A stretch of 64,000 nucleotides of DNA from Roseospirillum parvum. GTDB taxonomy: Bacteria > Pseudomonadota > Alphaproteobacteria > Rhodospirillales > Rhodospirillaceae. The stretch covers positions 1 to 64,000 of the forward strand of contig NZ_FNCV01000008.1 in assembly GCF_900100455.1 (NCBI RefSeq), read 5' to 3'. The notes below the pieces were generated by a model that had not been told where the DNA came from, ran no database searches, and saw nothing but the letters and a program-made list of their open reading frames with translations. The position numbers and the translations under genes are program-made. How positions within the stretch are numbered: position 1 is the stretch's first letter; each line of letters opens with the position of its first letter. Below are positions 16,863 to 24,483 of the stretch, in pieces.

Positions 16863-17962
16863 CGCGTTCCCTCCCCGCCCGTTCCGGCGCGCCGTCCGGC
16901 GCCGCCGCGCAGCCGCATCACGTAGCCGATCACCTCGGCCACCGCCTTGTAGTGCTCCGGCGGCACTTCCTGATCGATCTCGACCGAGGCGTAAAGGGCG
17001 CGCGCCAGCATCGGGTTCTCGACCACCGGCACCTCGTGGGTGACGGCCAGTTCGCGCATCCGCCGGGCCAGATAGTCGACCCCCTTGGCGGTCAGCACCG
17101 GGGCGCCCATGGTCTCCATGTCATAGCGCAGGGCGACCGCGTAGTGGGTCGGGTTGGTGATCACCACGTCGGCCCGCGGCACCGCCGCCATCATGCGCTG
17201 GCGGTGGCGCTCGAAGCGGATCTGCCGGATCTTGGCCTTGATCTGCGGGTTGCCCTCCACGTCCTTGTGCTCGTCCTTGACCTCCTTCTTGGTCATTTTC
17301 AGCTTCTTGCGGTGGCTGTAGCGCTGCCAGGCCAGATCGGCGGCGGCGATCACCACCATCAGCAGGGTGACGGTCAGGAACAACAACAGCAGCAGGTCGC
17401 GCAGCAACTCCATGGTCGCCGGCAGGGCCATGTCGAGGATCTGGCTGGGATGGGGCATCTGCGGCCAGATGATCAGCCACAGCAGCAGGCCGACGATGAT
17501 CACCTTGAGCAGGCCCTTGCCCACCTCGACCACCTGGTTCATGGAGAACAGGCGCTTGAACCCGGAGATCGGGCTGATGGTGGACAGCTTGGGGATCATC
17601 TTCTTGGGCGTGTAGAGCAGGCCGACCTGCCACACCGAGCCCAGGATGGCCAGCGCCACGAACAGCGACACCGGCAGGGCCAGGGCCAGGGCGACCTCGC
17701 CCAGGGTGCCGAAGGTCTGGTCGATGACATTGGACGGGGTGTCGACGCGGATGCTGTCGGCGTGCTCCACGTAGCGGGTCAGGGCGCGGCCGATCCAGCC
17801 GACCACCAGGGGCGCCATGGTGGCCAGGGCCACCGTCACCCCGAACAGGGCGAACAGGTTGCGCACCTCGGTCGACATCGGCACGTCGCCATCCTCGCGC
17901 GCCTTGCCCAGGCGACGTTCGGTCGGCTCCTCGGTCTTTGAGTCCTTGTCTTCCTCGGCCAT
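16853..17962 (-). CDS. flhB: Flagellar export apparatus switch protein FlhB
   Basis: FlhB is the membrane component of the flagellar type III export gate that switches substrate from rod/hook to filament. The 369 residues have a charged N terminus (EEPTERRLGKAREDG), four membrane helices between about 35 and 210, and the cytoplasmic autocleavage site N270-P271-T272-H273, followed by the C-terminal domain. Cleavage residues are intact, so it should switch normally. It is the last flagellar gene of the minus-strand operon, with cckA overlapping its end by 10 bases. It begins 69 bases after fliR. Confidence 0.96.
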   Translation of the reverse strand: MAEEDKDSKTEEPTERRLGKAREDGDVPMSTEVRNLFALFGVTVALATMAPLVVGWIGRALTRYVEHADSIRVDTPSNVIDQTFGTLGEVALALALPVSLFVALAILGSVWQVGLLYTPKKMIPKLSTISPISGFKRLFSMNQVVEVGKGLLKVIIVGLLLWLIIWPQMPHPSQILDMALPATMELLRDLLLLLFLTVTLLMVVIAAADLAWQRYSHRKKLKMTKKEVKDEHKDVEGNPQIKAKIRQIRFERHRQRMMAAVPRADVVITNPTHYAVALRYDMETMGAPVLTAKGVDYLARRMRELAVTHEVPVVENPMLARALYASVEIDQEVPPEHYKAVAEVIGYVMRLRGGAGRRAGTGGEGTRWN

Positions 17963-18031
17963 CGCCGCCGGCCCGCTTTTCCCAGGAGCGCCCCCCGGAA
18001 GCGCCCGTTCCGGGGGGACGGGACCCCGCCC

Positions 18032-18793
18032 TCAGCCGGCCAGGAACCCTTCCAGGACGTTTTCGAAATAGCTCAGATAGCTCAGCATCATGGCCGGCAG
18101 GACGATCATCAGCAAGCCCAGGCCCAGGGTCAGCTTCAGGGGCAGGGCGACAAAGAAGATGTTCCACTGCGGGGCAAGGCGGACCAGGATGCCCATGGCC
18201 ACCTCGAAGACCATGGCGAAGACGATGAACGGCGAGGCCAGACGCAGCCCGACATGGGCCGCATCGTTCATCACGTCGCGCAGCATGGCGATCATGTCGC
18301 CGCTCATCGGCACCTGACCGGGCACGAACAGCCCGTAGCTGTCGATCACCGCCTTCAGCATCAGGCCGTGCAGGCCCAGGGTGAAGATCAGGACCAGCGA
18401 GATCATGCTGAGCAGGCCGATCACCATCGCCCCCTGCTGGGCGGTGATGGGATCGAAGACCATGGCGTTCATCAGGCCGCCGGTGATGCCGATGACGGTG
18501 CCCGCCAGATGCAGCGCCGTGGTGATGACATTGACCAGACTGCCCAGGAAGATGCCGATGGTGATCTCCAGGATGAACAGGCGGACCAGCTCGGCGGCGC
18601 TGTCGGGCATGGCCGGCAACAGCGGCGAGAGCAGCGGCAACACGGCGATGGTGATGGCCAGGGCCAGCGACAGCCGGGCCTGCATGGTCACGTAGGTGGC
18701 CGAGAAGCCGGGCAGGAACATCATGGTCGAGCCCAGCCGGGCAAAAACCAGGATGAAGTGGAAGACGTTGAGGGTCAGGAAGTCGTCGAGCAC
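18032..18793 (-). CDS. fliR: Flagellar biosynthesis protein FliR
   Basis: A 253-residue inner-membrane protein of the export gate, with about six hydrophobic helices. The family pattern is clear: FARLGSTMMFLPGF near the start, the GxxxG-rich LAGTVIGITGGLMNAMVFDP segment, and the C-terminal LPLKLTLGLGLLMIVLPAM helix. Length is normal. It lies between fliQ (16 bases) and flhB in the conserved fliQ–fliR–flhB order. Confidence 0.95.
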   Translation of the reverse strand: MLDDFLTLNVFHFILVFARLGSTMMFLPGFSATYVTMQARLSLALAITIAVLPLLSPLLPAMPDSAAELVRLFILEITIGIFLGSLVNVITTALHLAGTVIGITGGLMNAMVFDPITAQQGAMVIGLLSMISLVLIFTLGLHGLMLKAVIDSYGLFVPGQVPMSGDMIAMLRDVMNDAAHVGLRLASPFIVFAMVFEVAMGILVRLAPQWNIFFVALPLKLTLGLGLLMIVLPAMMLSYLSYFENVLEGFLAG

Positions 18794-18809
18794 CGGGCCG
18801 GCCCCCCGG

Positions 18810-19076
18810 TCAGCCGAGCGCGATGATGCGGTCGGTGATCATCTCGAAAAAGTCGATCAGGGTCTGGATCATGAACGGCAGGAAGATGAGCAGCGAGACG
18901 AACACCGCCAGGATCTTGGGCACGAAGGTCAGGGTCATTTCCTGCAGGTGGGTCAGGGTCTGGAACAGCGACACGGTCAGCCCGACCACCAGCCCGGTCA
19001 GCAGCACCGGCCCGGCCACCTTGATCATGGTCAGCACGCCCAGGCGGGCGATATCGATGACGGCGCTTTCGTTCAC
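18810..19076 (-). CDS. fliQ: Flagellar biosynthesis protein FliQ
   Basis: An 88-residue export-gate protein with two membrane helices (about 16–40 and 53–75). The N terminus NESAVIDIARLGV and the Q-rich loop TVSLFQTLTHLQEMTLTFVPK are typical. The start is taken as GTG at 19076, because it gives exactly the family length and N terminus; the frame stays open upstream to 19133 without family similarity. It is preceded by fliE and followed by fliR. Confidence 0.93.
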   Translation of the reverse strand: MNESAVIDIARLGVLTMIKVAGPVLLTGLVVGLTVSLFQTLTHLQEMTLTFVPKILAVFVSLLIFLPFMIQTLIDFFEMITDRIIALG

Positions 19077-19163
19077 CTTGTGCAAGACCTTTCGGGGCAC
19101 GGGCCCTTTCAGGCCGGGGCCGTTCCGGGGCAAACGCGGGGGCGGGAGCCGGCCGGCGAACCG

Positions 19164-19478
19164 TCAGATCGGCATCTTGAGAATTTCCTGGTAGGACTTC
19201 AGCACCTTGTCGCGCACCTTGACCACGGTGTCCAAGGCGTTCTCGGCGTTGTTGACGGCCAGCACCACCTCGCGCAGGTCGGCCTCGCCCTTGATCGCCT
19301 GCTTGGTCATCTCCTCGCTATGGCGGCCGATGGCGACCGCTTCCTTGAGCGAGTCCTTGACCAGCCCGGCGAAGGTGTCGACCGCGTTGCCGGCCGGGGC
19401 GGCCCCGCCGCCCGGCTTGGGTCCCATGCGGGCCGCCGCCTGATAGGCCGCCACGCCACCATTCATGTTCACTGCCAT
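19164..19478 (-). CDS. fliE: Flagellar hook–basal body protein FliE
   Basis: A 104-residue protein that joins the MS ring to the proximal rod. It has the FliE pattern FAGLVKDSLKEAV, then a helical region with EADLREVVLAVNNAENAL and the late VRDKVLKSYQEILKMPI ending. No signal peptide, as expected for a type III export substrate. It stands 25 bases after flgC in the flgB–flgC–fliE order. Confidence 0.94.
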   Translation of the reverse strand: MAVNMNGGVAAYQAAARMGPKPGGGAAPAGNAVDTFAGLVKDSLKEAVAIGRHSEEMTKQAIKGEADLREVVLAVNNAENALDTVVKVRDKVLKSYQEILKMPI

Positions 19479-19503
19479 GGCCTGCTAGCCCCTTGCCTGT
19501 CGG

Positions 19504-19914
19504 TTAGCGCAAAAGGTCGATGGTCTGACGGACCATCTCCTTGGAGGTCGAGATGACGTTGAGGTTGGCCTCGTAGGAGCGCTGGGCCTCGCGCATGTCC
19601 ATCATCTCGATCAGCGGATTGACGTTGGGCCGGAGCACATAGCCAGCGTCGTCGGCCCCCGGATGGGACGGATCGTAGACCCGCTGGAAGTCGGACATGT
19701 CCTCGATCACCTTGCGCACGGCCACCTTGTCGGCGCCCAACTCGCGGTCCAGCTCGGCCTTGAAGGTGACCACCTGGCGCCGATAGGGCTCGCCCCCCGG
19801 CTGGGTGGAGACCGAGTCCTTGTTGGCCAGGTTCTGCGACACCACGCGCAGGCGCTTGGCCTGGGCCTTCATGCCGGAGGCGGCGATGCGACTGCTCTGG
19901 TAGAGTTCATCCAT
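19504..19914 (-). CDS. flgC: Flagellar basal-body rod protein FlgC
   Basis: A 136-residue proximal rod protein. The N terminus has the rod-protein motif ASGMKAQAKRLRVVSQNLAN with KDSVS after it, and the C terminus carries the conserved coiled-coil MMDMREAQRSYEANLNVI ending in QTIDLLR. It is exported by the type III machinery encoded around it. It follows flgB by 45 bases. Confidence 0.96.
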   Translation of the reverse strand: MDELYQSSRIAASGMKAQAKRLRVVSQNLANKDSVSTQPGGEPYRRQVVTFKAELDRELGADKVAVRKVIEDMSDFQRVYDPSHPGADDAGYVLRPNVNPLIEMMDMREAQRSYEANLNVISTSKEMVRQTIDLLR

Positions 19915-19959
19915 GACGCGGATACCTTCGTTGACTGTCCGTGGCCGTCAAAAAGCCGC

Positions 19960-20370
19960 TCAGGCGCCGGGCGATCCAAGCGCCGCCTTGACCATCTTGA
20001 TGTGCTTGGAAACCAGCTTGGCGGCCAGTTCGTAGCGTCCCTTGGTGGTGCTCATCTTGGCCATCTGCTCTTCCAGGATGACGTGGTTGTTGTCCGGCGA
20101 CACCTCGAACGGCCGGCGCTCCTTGAAGTCGTCGAAGCGCGACGGCTCGGGCAGGTTGGCGGCCAGATGCGACGGATGGGTCAGGGTGGGCCGGGTCGGC
20201 TGGGTGCGGCTCACCACCATGTCCTTGAAGGTCAGCGGCTCCAGGTCGCGGCCGACGTAGTCCGGGGTGTTGGCGTTGGCGATGTTCTGGGACAGCAGCT
20301 TCTGCCGCTCGGCCAGCCAGTCCATCTGGTCGTGCGCCATCTTGAACAGGGTCAGGTTGGACAGGTTCAT
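19960..20370 (-). CDS. flgB: Flagellar basal-body rod protein FlgB
   Basis: A 136-residue rod protein and first gene of the minus-strand flagellar operon. It has the rod signature LLSQNIANANTPDYVGRDL near residue 25 and a C-terminal helical half (GRYELAAKLVSKHIKMVKAAL). The ATG at 20370 fits the family length; the frame extends upstream to 20595 only through repeat-rich intergenic DNA. Its promoter must lie in 20371–20667, where a CtrA-like site is visible. Confidence 0.95.
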   Translation of the reverse strand: MNLSNLTLFKMAHDQMDWLAERQKLLSQNIANANTPDYVGRDLEPLTFKDMVVSRTQPTRPTLTHPSHLAANLPEPSRFDDFKERRPFEVSPDNNHVILEEQMAKMSTTKGRYELAAKLVSKHIKMVKAALGSPGA

Positions 20371-20461
20371 GGCCGGCGGTCCTGGGTCGGAAACGGGGAG
20401 ACGACAGGCGGGTGGCACTCCGGGGAGCCTCCACCACGCCTTCGACCCTAGGCCGGGCCGC

Positions 20462-20476
20462 TTAAGGAACGGTAAA
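20462..20476. promoter_or_regulatory. CtrA-like site between the divergent flagellar operons
   Basis: TTAA, seven bases (GGAACGG), then TAAA: seven of eight consensus positions of the CtrA box (TTAA-N7-TTAA). It lies about 90 bases upstream of flgB. CckA, which feeds the CtrA relay, is encoded at the other end of this operon. A palindromic GGTTAACC is also present near 20554. Confidence 0.4.
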
Positions 20477-20501
20477 GCCGGCCGGGGCGGGTGGCCGGGG
20501 T

Positions 20502-20548
20502 GGGTGGCGGGAACGAGGGCCGGGGCGGGTGGCGGGAACGAGGGCCGG
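20502..20548. repeat. 25-bp tandem repeat in the flagellar intergenic region
   Basis: GGGTGGCGGGAACGAGGGCC begins at 20502 and again at 20527, giving a 25-base period and almost two copies. A degenerate GGGTGG copy precedes it near 20490. The rest of the 297-base gap between flgB and the plus-strand operon shows no gene. Confidence 0.7.
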
Positions 20549-20667
20549 TGATCGGTTAACCAACCGGAAAGCCACCCCGGGGCAGACTGGACCATGATCC
20601 CTCTTTCGCCCGCCGCGATCCCTCACCCCCCACCACGGTCTTTCTTCCCCCCCACCACCCGCGCGCC

Positions 20668-21036
20668 ATGACCCGACCCCCCCGCTTCGCGGACTCCGCG
20701 TCCGACCCGTCCGACCCCGCCCCGCCCCAGTCGGGGCGGGCCGACGGTCAGGTGGCGGTGGCGCTGTCCTGGGACGGCGGCGACAGCAGCGCCCCGCGGA
20801 TCACCGCCACCGGGCGCGGCCATGTCGCCGAGCGCATCCTCGAGCTGGCCTTCGCCCATGGGGTGCGGGTCCGCCAGGACGCCGATCTGGCGCAGATCCT
20901 GGCGGCGCTCGACGTGGACAGCGAAATCCCCCTGGAGGCCTTCGCCGCCGTCGCCGAGGTGCTGGCCTACGTCTATCAGGCCAACCACCGCTGGCCCGAG
21001 CACTACGCCGACACCCCCACGGAGGCGCCGCGATGA
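20668..21036 (+). CDS. FlhB C-terminal-domain-like protein
   Basis: A 122-residue protein equivalent to the part of FlhB that follows the autocleavage site (EscU/YscU/HrcU switch family). After a disordered Pro/Asp-rich N terminus, residues about 43–110 align with FlhB_C: ITATGRGHVAERILELA corresponds to LTAKGVDYLARRMRELA of the local FlhB, and IPLEAFAAVAEVLAYVYQ to VPPEHYKAVAEVIGYVMR. The NPTH site and membrane helices are absent. Such proteins can replace the cleaved FlhB tail in some bacteria. It starts a plus-strand operon with fliO and fliP; its stop overlaps the next start (ATGA). Confidence 0.82.
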   Translation: MTRPPRFADSASDPSDPAPPQSGRADGQVAVALSWDGGDSSAPRITATGRGHVAERILELAFAHGVRVRQDADLAQILAALDVDSEIPLEAFAAVAEVLAYVYQANHRWPEHYADTPTEAPR

Positions 21037-21326
21037 TCCCCGCCGCGCCGCCCCTGTTCGCCGACCCGATGGTCGACTCCCTGCGCGCCGAAACGGCCCG
21101 TCTGGCGGTCGCCCTGGCCGAGGCCGAGGTCGCCCTGCTGACCGGCCGACGCCTCGATCTGGCGCCGCTCGGCCAACGCCTGGAGCGCCTGTGCCGCAGC
21201 ATCCAGGGACTGGCCGCCGAGGCCACCGCCGCCGCCCTGCGCCCCGGCCTGAGCGACCTGATGGCCCACCTGGAACGCCTGGAACGCCGGCTCGCCGCCG
21301 ACCAGGGACCGAGGCCCGCCGGCTGA
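21033..21326 (+). CDS. Unknown small protein in the fliO–fliP operon
   Basis: A 97-residue, mainly helical protein that I do not recognise. It is rich in Ala, Leu, Arg and Glu, with heptad-like runs (DSLRAETARLAVALAEAEVALL and the late LMAHLERLERRLAA) suggesting a coiled coil. There is no signal peptide or membrane helix. It is coupled on both sides: start overlaps the FlhB-like stop by four bases, and its stop TGA overlaps the fliO ATG. A flagellar chaperone or export-accessory role (FlgN-like by shape) is a guess from context only. Confidence 0.6.
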   Translation: MIPAAPPLFADPMVDSLRAETARLAVALAEAEVALLTGRRLDLAPLGQRLERLCRSIQGLAAEATAAALRPGLSDLMAHLERLERRLAADQGPRPAG

Positions 21327-21652
21327 TGGGCGAGGGTGCGGTGAGCGATCTTTCCCTGGCCGACTATGCCCAGTTCGTCGGCGCCCTGATGCTGGTCGTC
21401 GGGGTCATCCTGACCGGCGGCGCGCTGCTGCGCCGCTACGGCCCGGAGGCCCTGCGCGGCCTGACCCCCGGGGCCCGCGGACGGCGCCTGAAGCTGGTCG
21501 AGAGCCTGCCGGTCGGGGCCCGCCACCGGCTGGTCCTGGTCAAGCGCGACGACCGCGAGCACCTGCTGCTTCTGGGCACCACCGACGTGGTGGTGGAACG
21601 CGGCATCGCGCCTCCCGGCGCCGAGCCGGCCCCCGGGGAAACAACGCCGTGA
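21326..21652 (+). CDS. fliO: Flagellar biosynthesis protein FliO
   Basis: A 108-residue protein with one N-terminal membrane helix (about 15–35) and a small cytoplasmic domain with RRLKLVESLPVGARHRLVLVKRDDREHLLLLG, the FliO pattern. FliO assists assembly of the FliP pore. The ATG at 21326 overlaps the upstream stop, and the stop overlaps the fliP GTG start, so the operon is tightly coupled. The order fliO–fliP is conserved. Confidence 0.85.
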   Translation: MGEGAVSDLSLADYAQFVGALMLVVGVILTGGALLRRYGPEALRGLTPGARGRRLKLVESLPVGARHRLVLVKRDDREHLLLLGTTDVVVERGIAPPGAEPAPGETTP

Positions 21653-22404
21653 GAGCCTTTCTGTCGCCAGCCCTTTCCCCCGCCCTGGCCCTCCTCGCCG
21701 GCCTGCTCGTCGCCACCCTGGCCGAGCCCGCCCTGGCCCAGGAGGTGAACATCGACCTGGGCGGCGAGTCGGGCTCGACCACGGCGCGCATCGTCCAGCT
21801 GGTCCTGTTGATGACGGTGATCACCGTCGCCCCGGGACTGCTGGTCATGGTCACCTCGTTCACCCGCATCGTGGTGGTCTTCTCGATCCTGCGCCACGCC
21901 ATGGGGACCGGGACCAGCCCGCCCAACACGGTGCTGGTCAGTCTGGCCATGTTCATGACCATCTTCATCATGGCGCCGACCCTGGAAGAGTCCTGGGACA
22001 GCGGCATCCGCCCCCTGGTCAACGAGCGCATCGACGAGGCGCAGGCCTTCGAGCGGGCGGCCCAGCCGTTCCACGACTTCATGATGCGCCACGTGCGCGA
22101 CAAGGACCTCAGTCTGATGCTCAATCTGGCCGAGCTGGAGGTGCCCGAAAGCCCCGAGACGACGCCCCTGCGCGCCCTCATCCCGGCCTTCATGATCAGC
22201 GAGCTGAGGCGTGCCTTCGAGATCGGCTTTTTGCTCTACGTGCCGTTCATCATCATCGACATGTGCATCGCCTCGGTGCTGATGAGCATGGGCATGATGA
22301 TGCTGCCGCCGATGATGCTGTCGCTGCCCTTCAAGGTGATCTTCTTCGTCCTGGTCGACGGCTGGTATCTGGTCGTCGGCAGTCTGGTCAGAAGCTTCGG
22401 GTAG
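21649..22404 (+). CDS. fliP: Flagellar biosynthesis protein FliP
   Basis: A 251-residue export-gate membrane protein. It has a cleavable signal peptide (cleavage likely after ALA, about residue 30), then IVQLVLLMTVITVAPGLLVMVTSFTRI, FMTIFIMAPTLEE, ALIPAFMISELRRAFEIGFLL and the C-terminal MMLPPMMLSLPFKVIFFVLVDGW, all hallmarks of FliP. Start codon is GTG at 21649, overlapping fliO by four bases. It ends 15 bases before the convergent diguanylate cyclase gene. Confidence 0.96.
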   Translation: MRAFLSPALSPALALLAGLLVATLAEPALAQEVNIDLGGESGSTTARIVQLVLLMTVITVAPGLLVMVTSFTRIVVVFSILRHAMGTGTSPPNTVLVSLAMFMTIFIMAPTLEESWDSGIRPLVNERIDEAQAFERAAQPFHDFMMRHVRDKDLSLMLNLAELEVPESPETTPLRALIPAFMISELRRAFEIGFLLYVPFIIIDMCIASVLMSMGMMMLPPMMLSLPFKVIFFVLVDGWYLVVGSLVRSFG

Positions 22405-22419
22405 GGACCCGGTCGCCAC

Positions 22420-24483
22420 TCAGACCGGTTCGGGCTCCGGGGCGGCCTCGCCACTGCCGCCCACGCCCTCGATGGTGCGGATGCGGTCGCGGCCCTCGTT
22501 CTTGGCCCGGTAGAGGCCCTGGTCGGCCCGGCTGATCAGGCTGTCGATGGTGTCGCCGGGGCGGCTGACCGCCACCCCGAAACTGGCCGTCAGGCGCCGC
22601 CCGGCCGGCAGGTCCAGCCCCTCGACGGCCGCCTCGCCAAGCGCCGCGCGCAGCTTGCCGGCCATCATCAGGGCCCCTTCGAGGTCGGTTTCCGGGCACA
22701 GGATGAGGAACTCCTCGCCCCCCCAGCGGCCGACCACGTCGGCGGCCCGCACCTTGTCGGCCAGCACCCGGGCCAGCCCGGCCAGCACCCGGTCGCCGGC
22801 ACCGTGGCCCAGGCTGTCGTTGATCTGCTTGAAGTGGTCGACATCGGCCAGGATCACCCCCAGCGGCCGGCCGTAGCGTTCGAAGCGGCCGAACTCGCGG
22901 GCCAGCACCTCGTCCAGGCGGAAGCGGTTGAACAGCCCGGTCAGGCGGTCGGTGACCGACAGCTCCTCGATCCGCTTCTTGTCGGTGATGTCGATGCGCA
23001 CCGCGGTGAAGCCGATGATGGTGCCGTCGTGATCGCGCGTCGGTTCGATGTTGCTTTCCACCCAGAAGGTCGAGCCGTCGCGGGCCAGGTTCTTCATCTC
23101 GCGGTGCCACGAGCGCCCGGCCAGCACGGTGCTCCACATCTCCTGATAGAGGCTGTCCGGGTTGTCCGGGTGGCGGATCAGGCCGTGCGTGCGGCCGAGC
23201 AGCTCCGCCTTGTCGTAGCCGGTGGCCCGGGCGAAAGCCGACGAGACATAGGTGATGCGCCCGGACAGGTCGGTGGCCGAGGTCAGCACGTACTTGTCGA
23301 CGATGTCCAGGTAGTACTGAAGCCGGTCGCGGGCCCGTTCCAGCTCGCGGGTGCGCTCGGCGACCAGCCTTTTCAGGCGCCGGTTGAGGGCCAGCAGGGC
23401 GAAGCTGGCCGCCCCCAGCAGCCCCAGGCCGCCACCCAGCCAGCGGACCCAGTCGGGCAGCCGCACCTGGGGCGTCATCAGGTCGTCGAACAGCAGGCCA
23501 TCCAGCCTGCCCGCCGGCGGGGCCAGCCCCTCGGCCCGGTAGACGTCGGCGATCCAGTTCAGGCGGGCCGGGTTGACGTGGCCGATCTCGATCAGGTTGG
23601 GCATGATCATGCGCCGCGTCATGCCCGCCTCGTAGGCCAGATAGTCGCGGCTTTTGGTGCTGCCGTAGTCGGCGATCAGCCAGTCGATCACCTGCTCGGG
23701 ATGGTCCAGGGCGTAGCGCCAGCCCTTCAGGCTGGCCCGGCGCATGGCGGCGACCAGATCGGGCCGGCGGCGGGCCAGCGCTTCCGAGGTGAACAGGGTA
23801 TCGCCATAAAAGTCGAAGCCGTAGCCGACCGGGTTGATGATGTTCACCGCCACCCCCCGGCGGCGATACTGGAACGGCTGGTTGGTCACATAGGCCGAAA
23901 CGGCGTCCACCTCCTCGTCGATCAGCGCCGTGTCGCTGAAGGTGTGGGGCACGCGGATGAAATCGTCGGGCCCCAGGCCCTGGTTGCGCAGCATCGCCAG
24001 CAGCAGGGCGTCCTCGCGCTCCGGACCCAGCATGATGCGCCGCCCCTTCAGCTCGCTGGGGCCGAGGATGCCGTCCTCGCTGCGCGTCAGCAGGACCAGC
24101 GGCGCGTGCTGGAAGACCGCCGCCAGCAGCACCACTGGCCGGCCGCGCAACCGGCTGAGCACCACCGCGCTGCCGGAAACGCCGAAGTCGGCCTGGCCGG
24201 CCAGCACCACATCGACCGGGTTCGGACCGGGCTGGCGCGGCCGGATGGTGACCGCCAAACCCTCGGCCGCGAAATAGCCCAGCTTGTCGGCCGCGTAGTA
24301 GCCGGCGAACTGGAACTGCGGATGCCACTTCAGTTGCAGCACCACCTGTTCGGCGGCCCGCGCCGAGGGAGCGCCGAGGCCGCACAGGATGGCCAGCAGG
24401 AGCAGCGCCAGACAGCGGGCCAGACGGCGGGCCAAAAAGCCCGTCAAAGAGTTCATGGGGCGTTTCATGATGGCGCGTTTCAT
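22420..24483 (-). CDS. Membrane diguanylate cyclase with periplasmic NMT1/THI5-type binding domain
   Basis: A 687-residue protein that makes cyclic di-GMP. Order: signal peptide (about 1–44), NMT1/THI5-like substrate-binding domain (about 45–330, opening with VVLQLKWHPQFQFAGYYAA), membrane helix about 347–367, coiled linker, PAS domain about 388–500, GGDEF domain about 510–670. The catalytic motif is GGEEF at 588–592, and an intact inhibitory I-site (RAAD, 579–582) lies five residues before it, so it should be active and product-inhibited. The ligand is unknown; related domains bind pyrimidine-like thiamine precursors. Its ATG overlaps the stop of the upstream phosphodiesterase gene, so the two are co-translated. 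Confidence 0.88.
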   Translation of the reverse strand: MKRAIMKRPMNSLTGFLARRLARCLALLLLAILCGLGAPSARAAEQVVLQLKWHPQFQFAGYYAADKLGYFAAEGLAVTIRPRQPGPNPVDVVLAGQADFGVSGSAVVLSRLRGRPVVLLAAVFQHAPLVLLTRSEDGILGPSELKGRRIMLGPEREDALLLAMLRNQGLGPDDFIRVPHTFSDTALIDEEVDAVSAYVTNQPFQYRRRGVAVNIINPVGYGFDFYGDTLFTSEALARRRPDLVAAMRRASLKGWRYALDHPEQVIDWLIADYGSTKSRDYLAYEAGMTRRMIMPNLIEIGHVNPARLNWIADVYRAEGLAPPAGRLDGLLFDDLMTPQVRLPDWVRWLGGGLGLLGAASFALLALNRRLKRLVAERTRELERARDRLQYYLDIVDKYVLTSATDLSGRITYVSSAFARATGYDKAELLGRTHGLIRHPDNPDSLYQEMWSTVLAGRSWHREMKNLARDGSTFWVESNIEPTRDHDGTIIGFTAVRIDITDKKRIEELSVTDRLTGLFNRFRLDEVLAREFGRFERYGRPLGVILADVDHFKQINDSLGHGAGDRVLAGLARVLADKVRAADVVGRWGGEEFLILCPETDLEGALMMAGKLRAALGEAAVEGLDLPAGRRLTASFGVAVSRPGDTIDSLISRADQGLYRAKNEGRDRIRTIEGVGGSGEAAPEPEPV

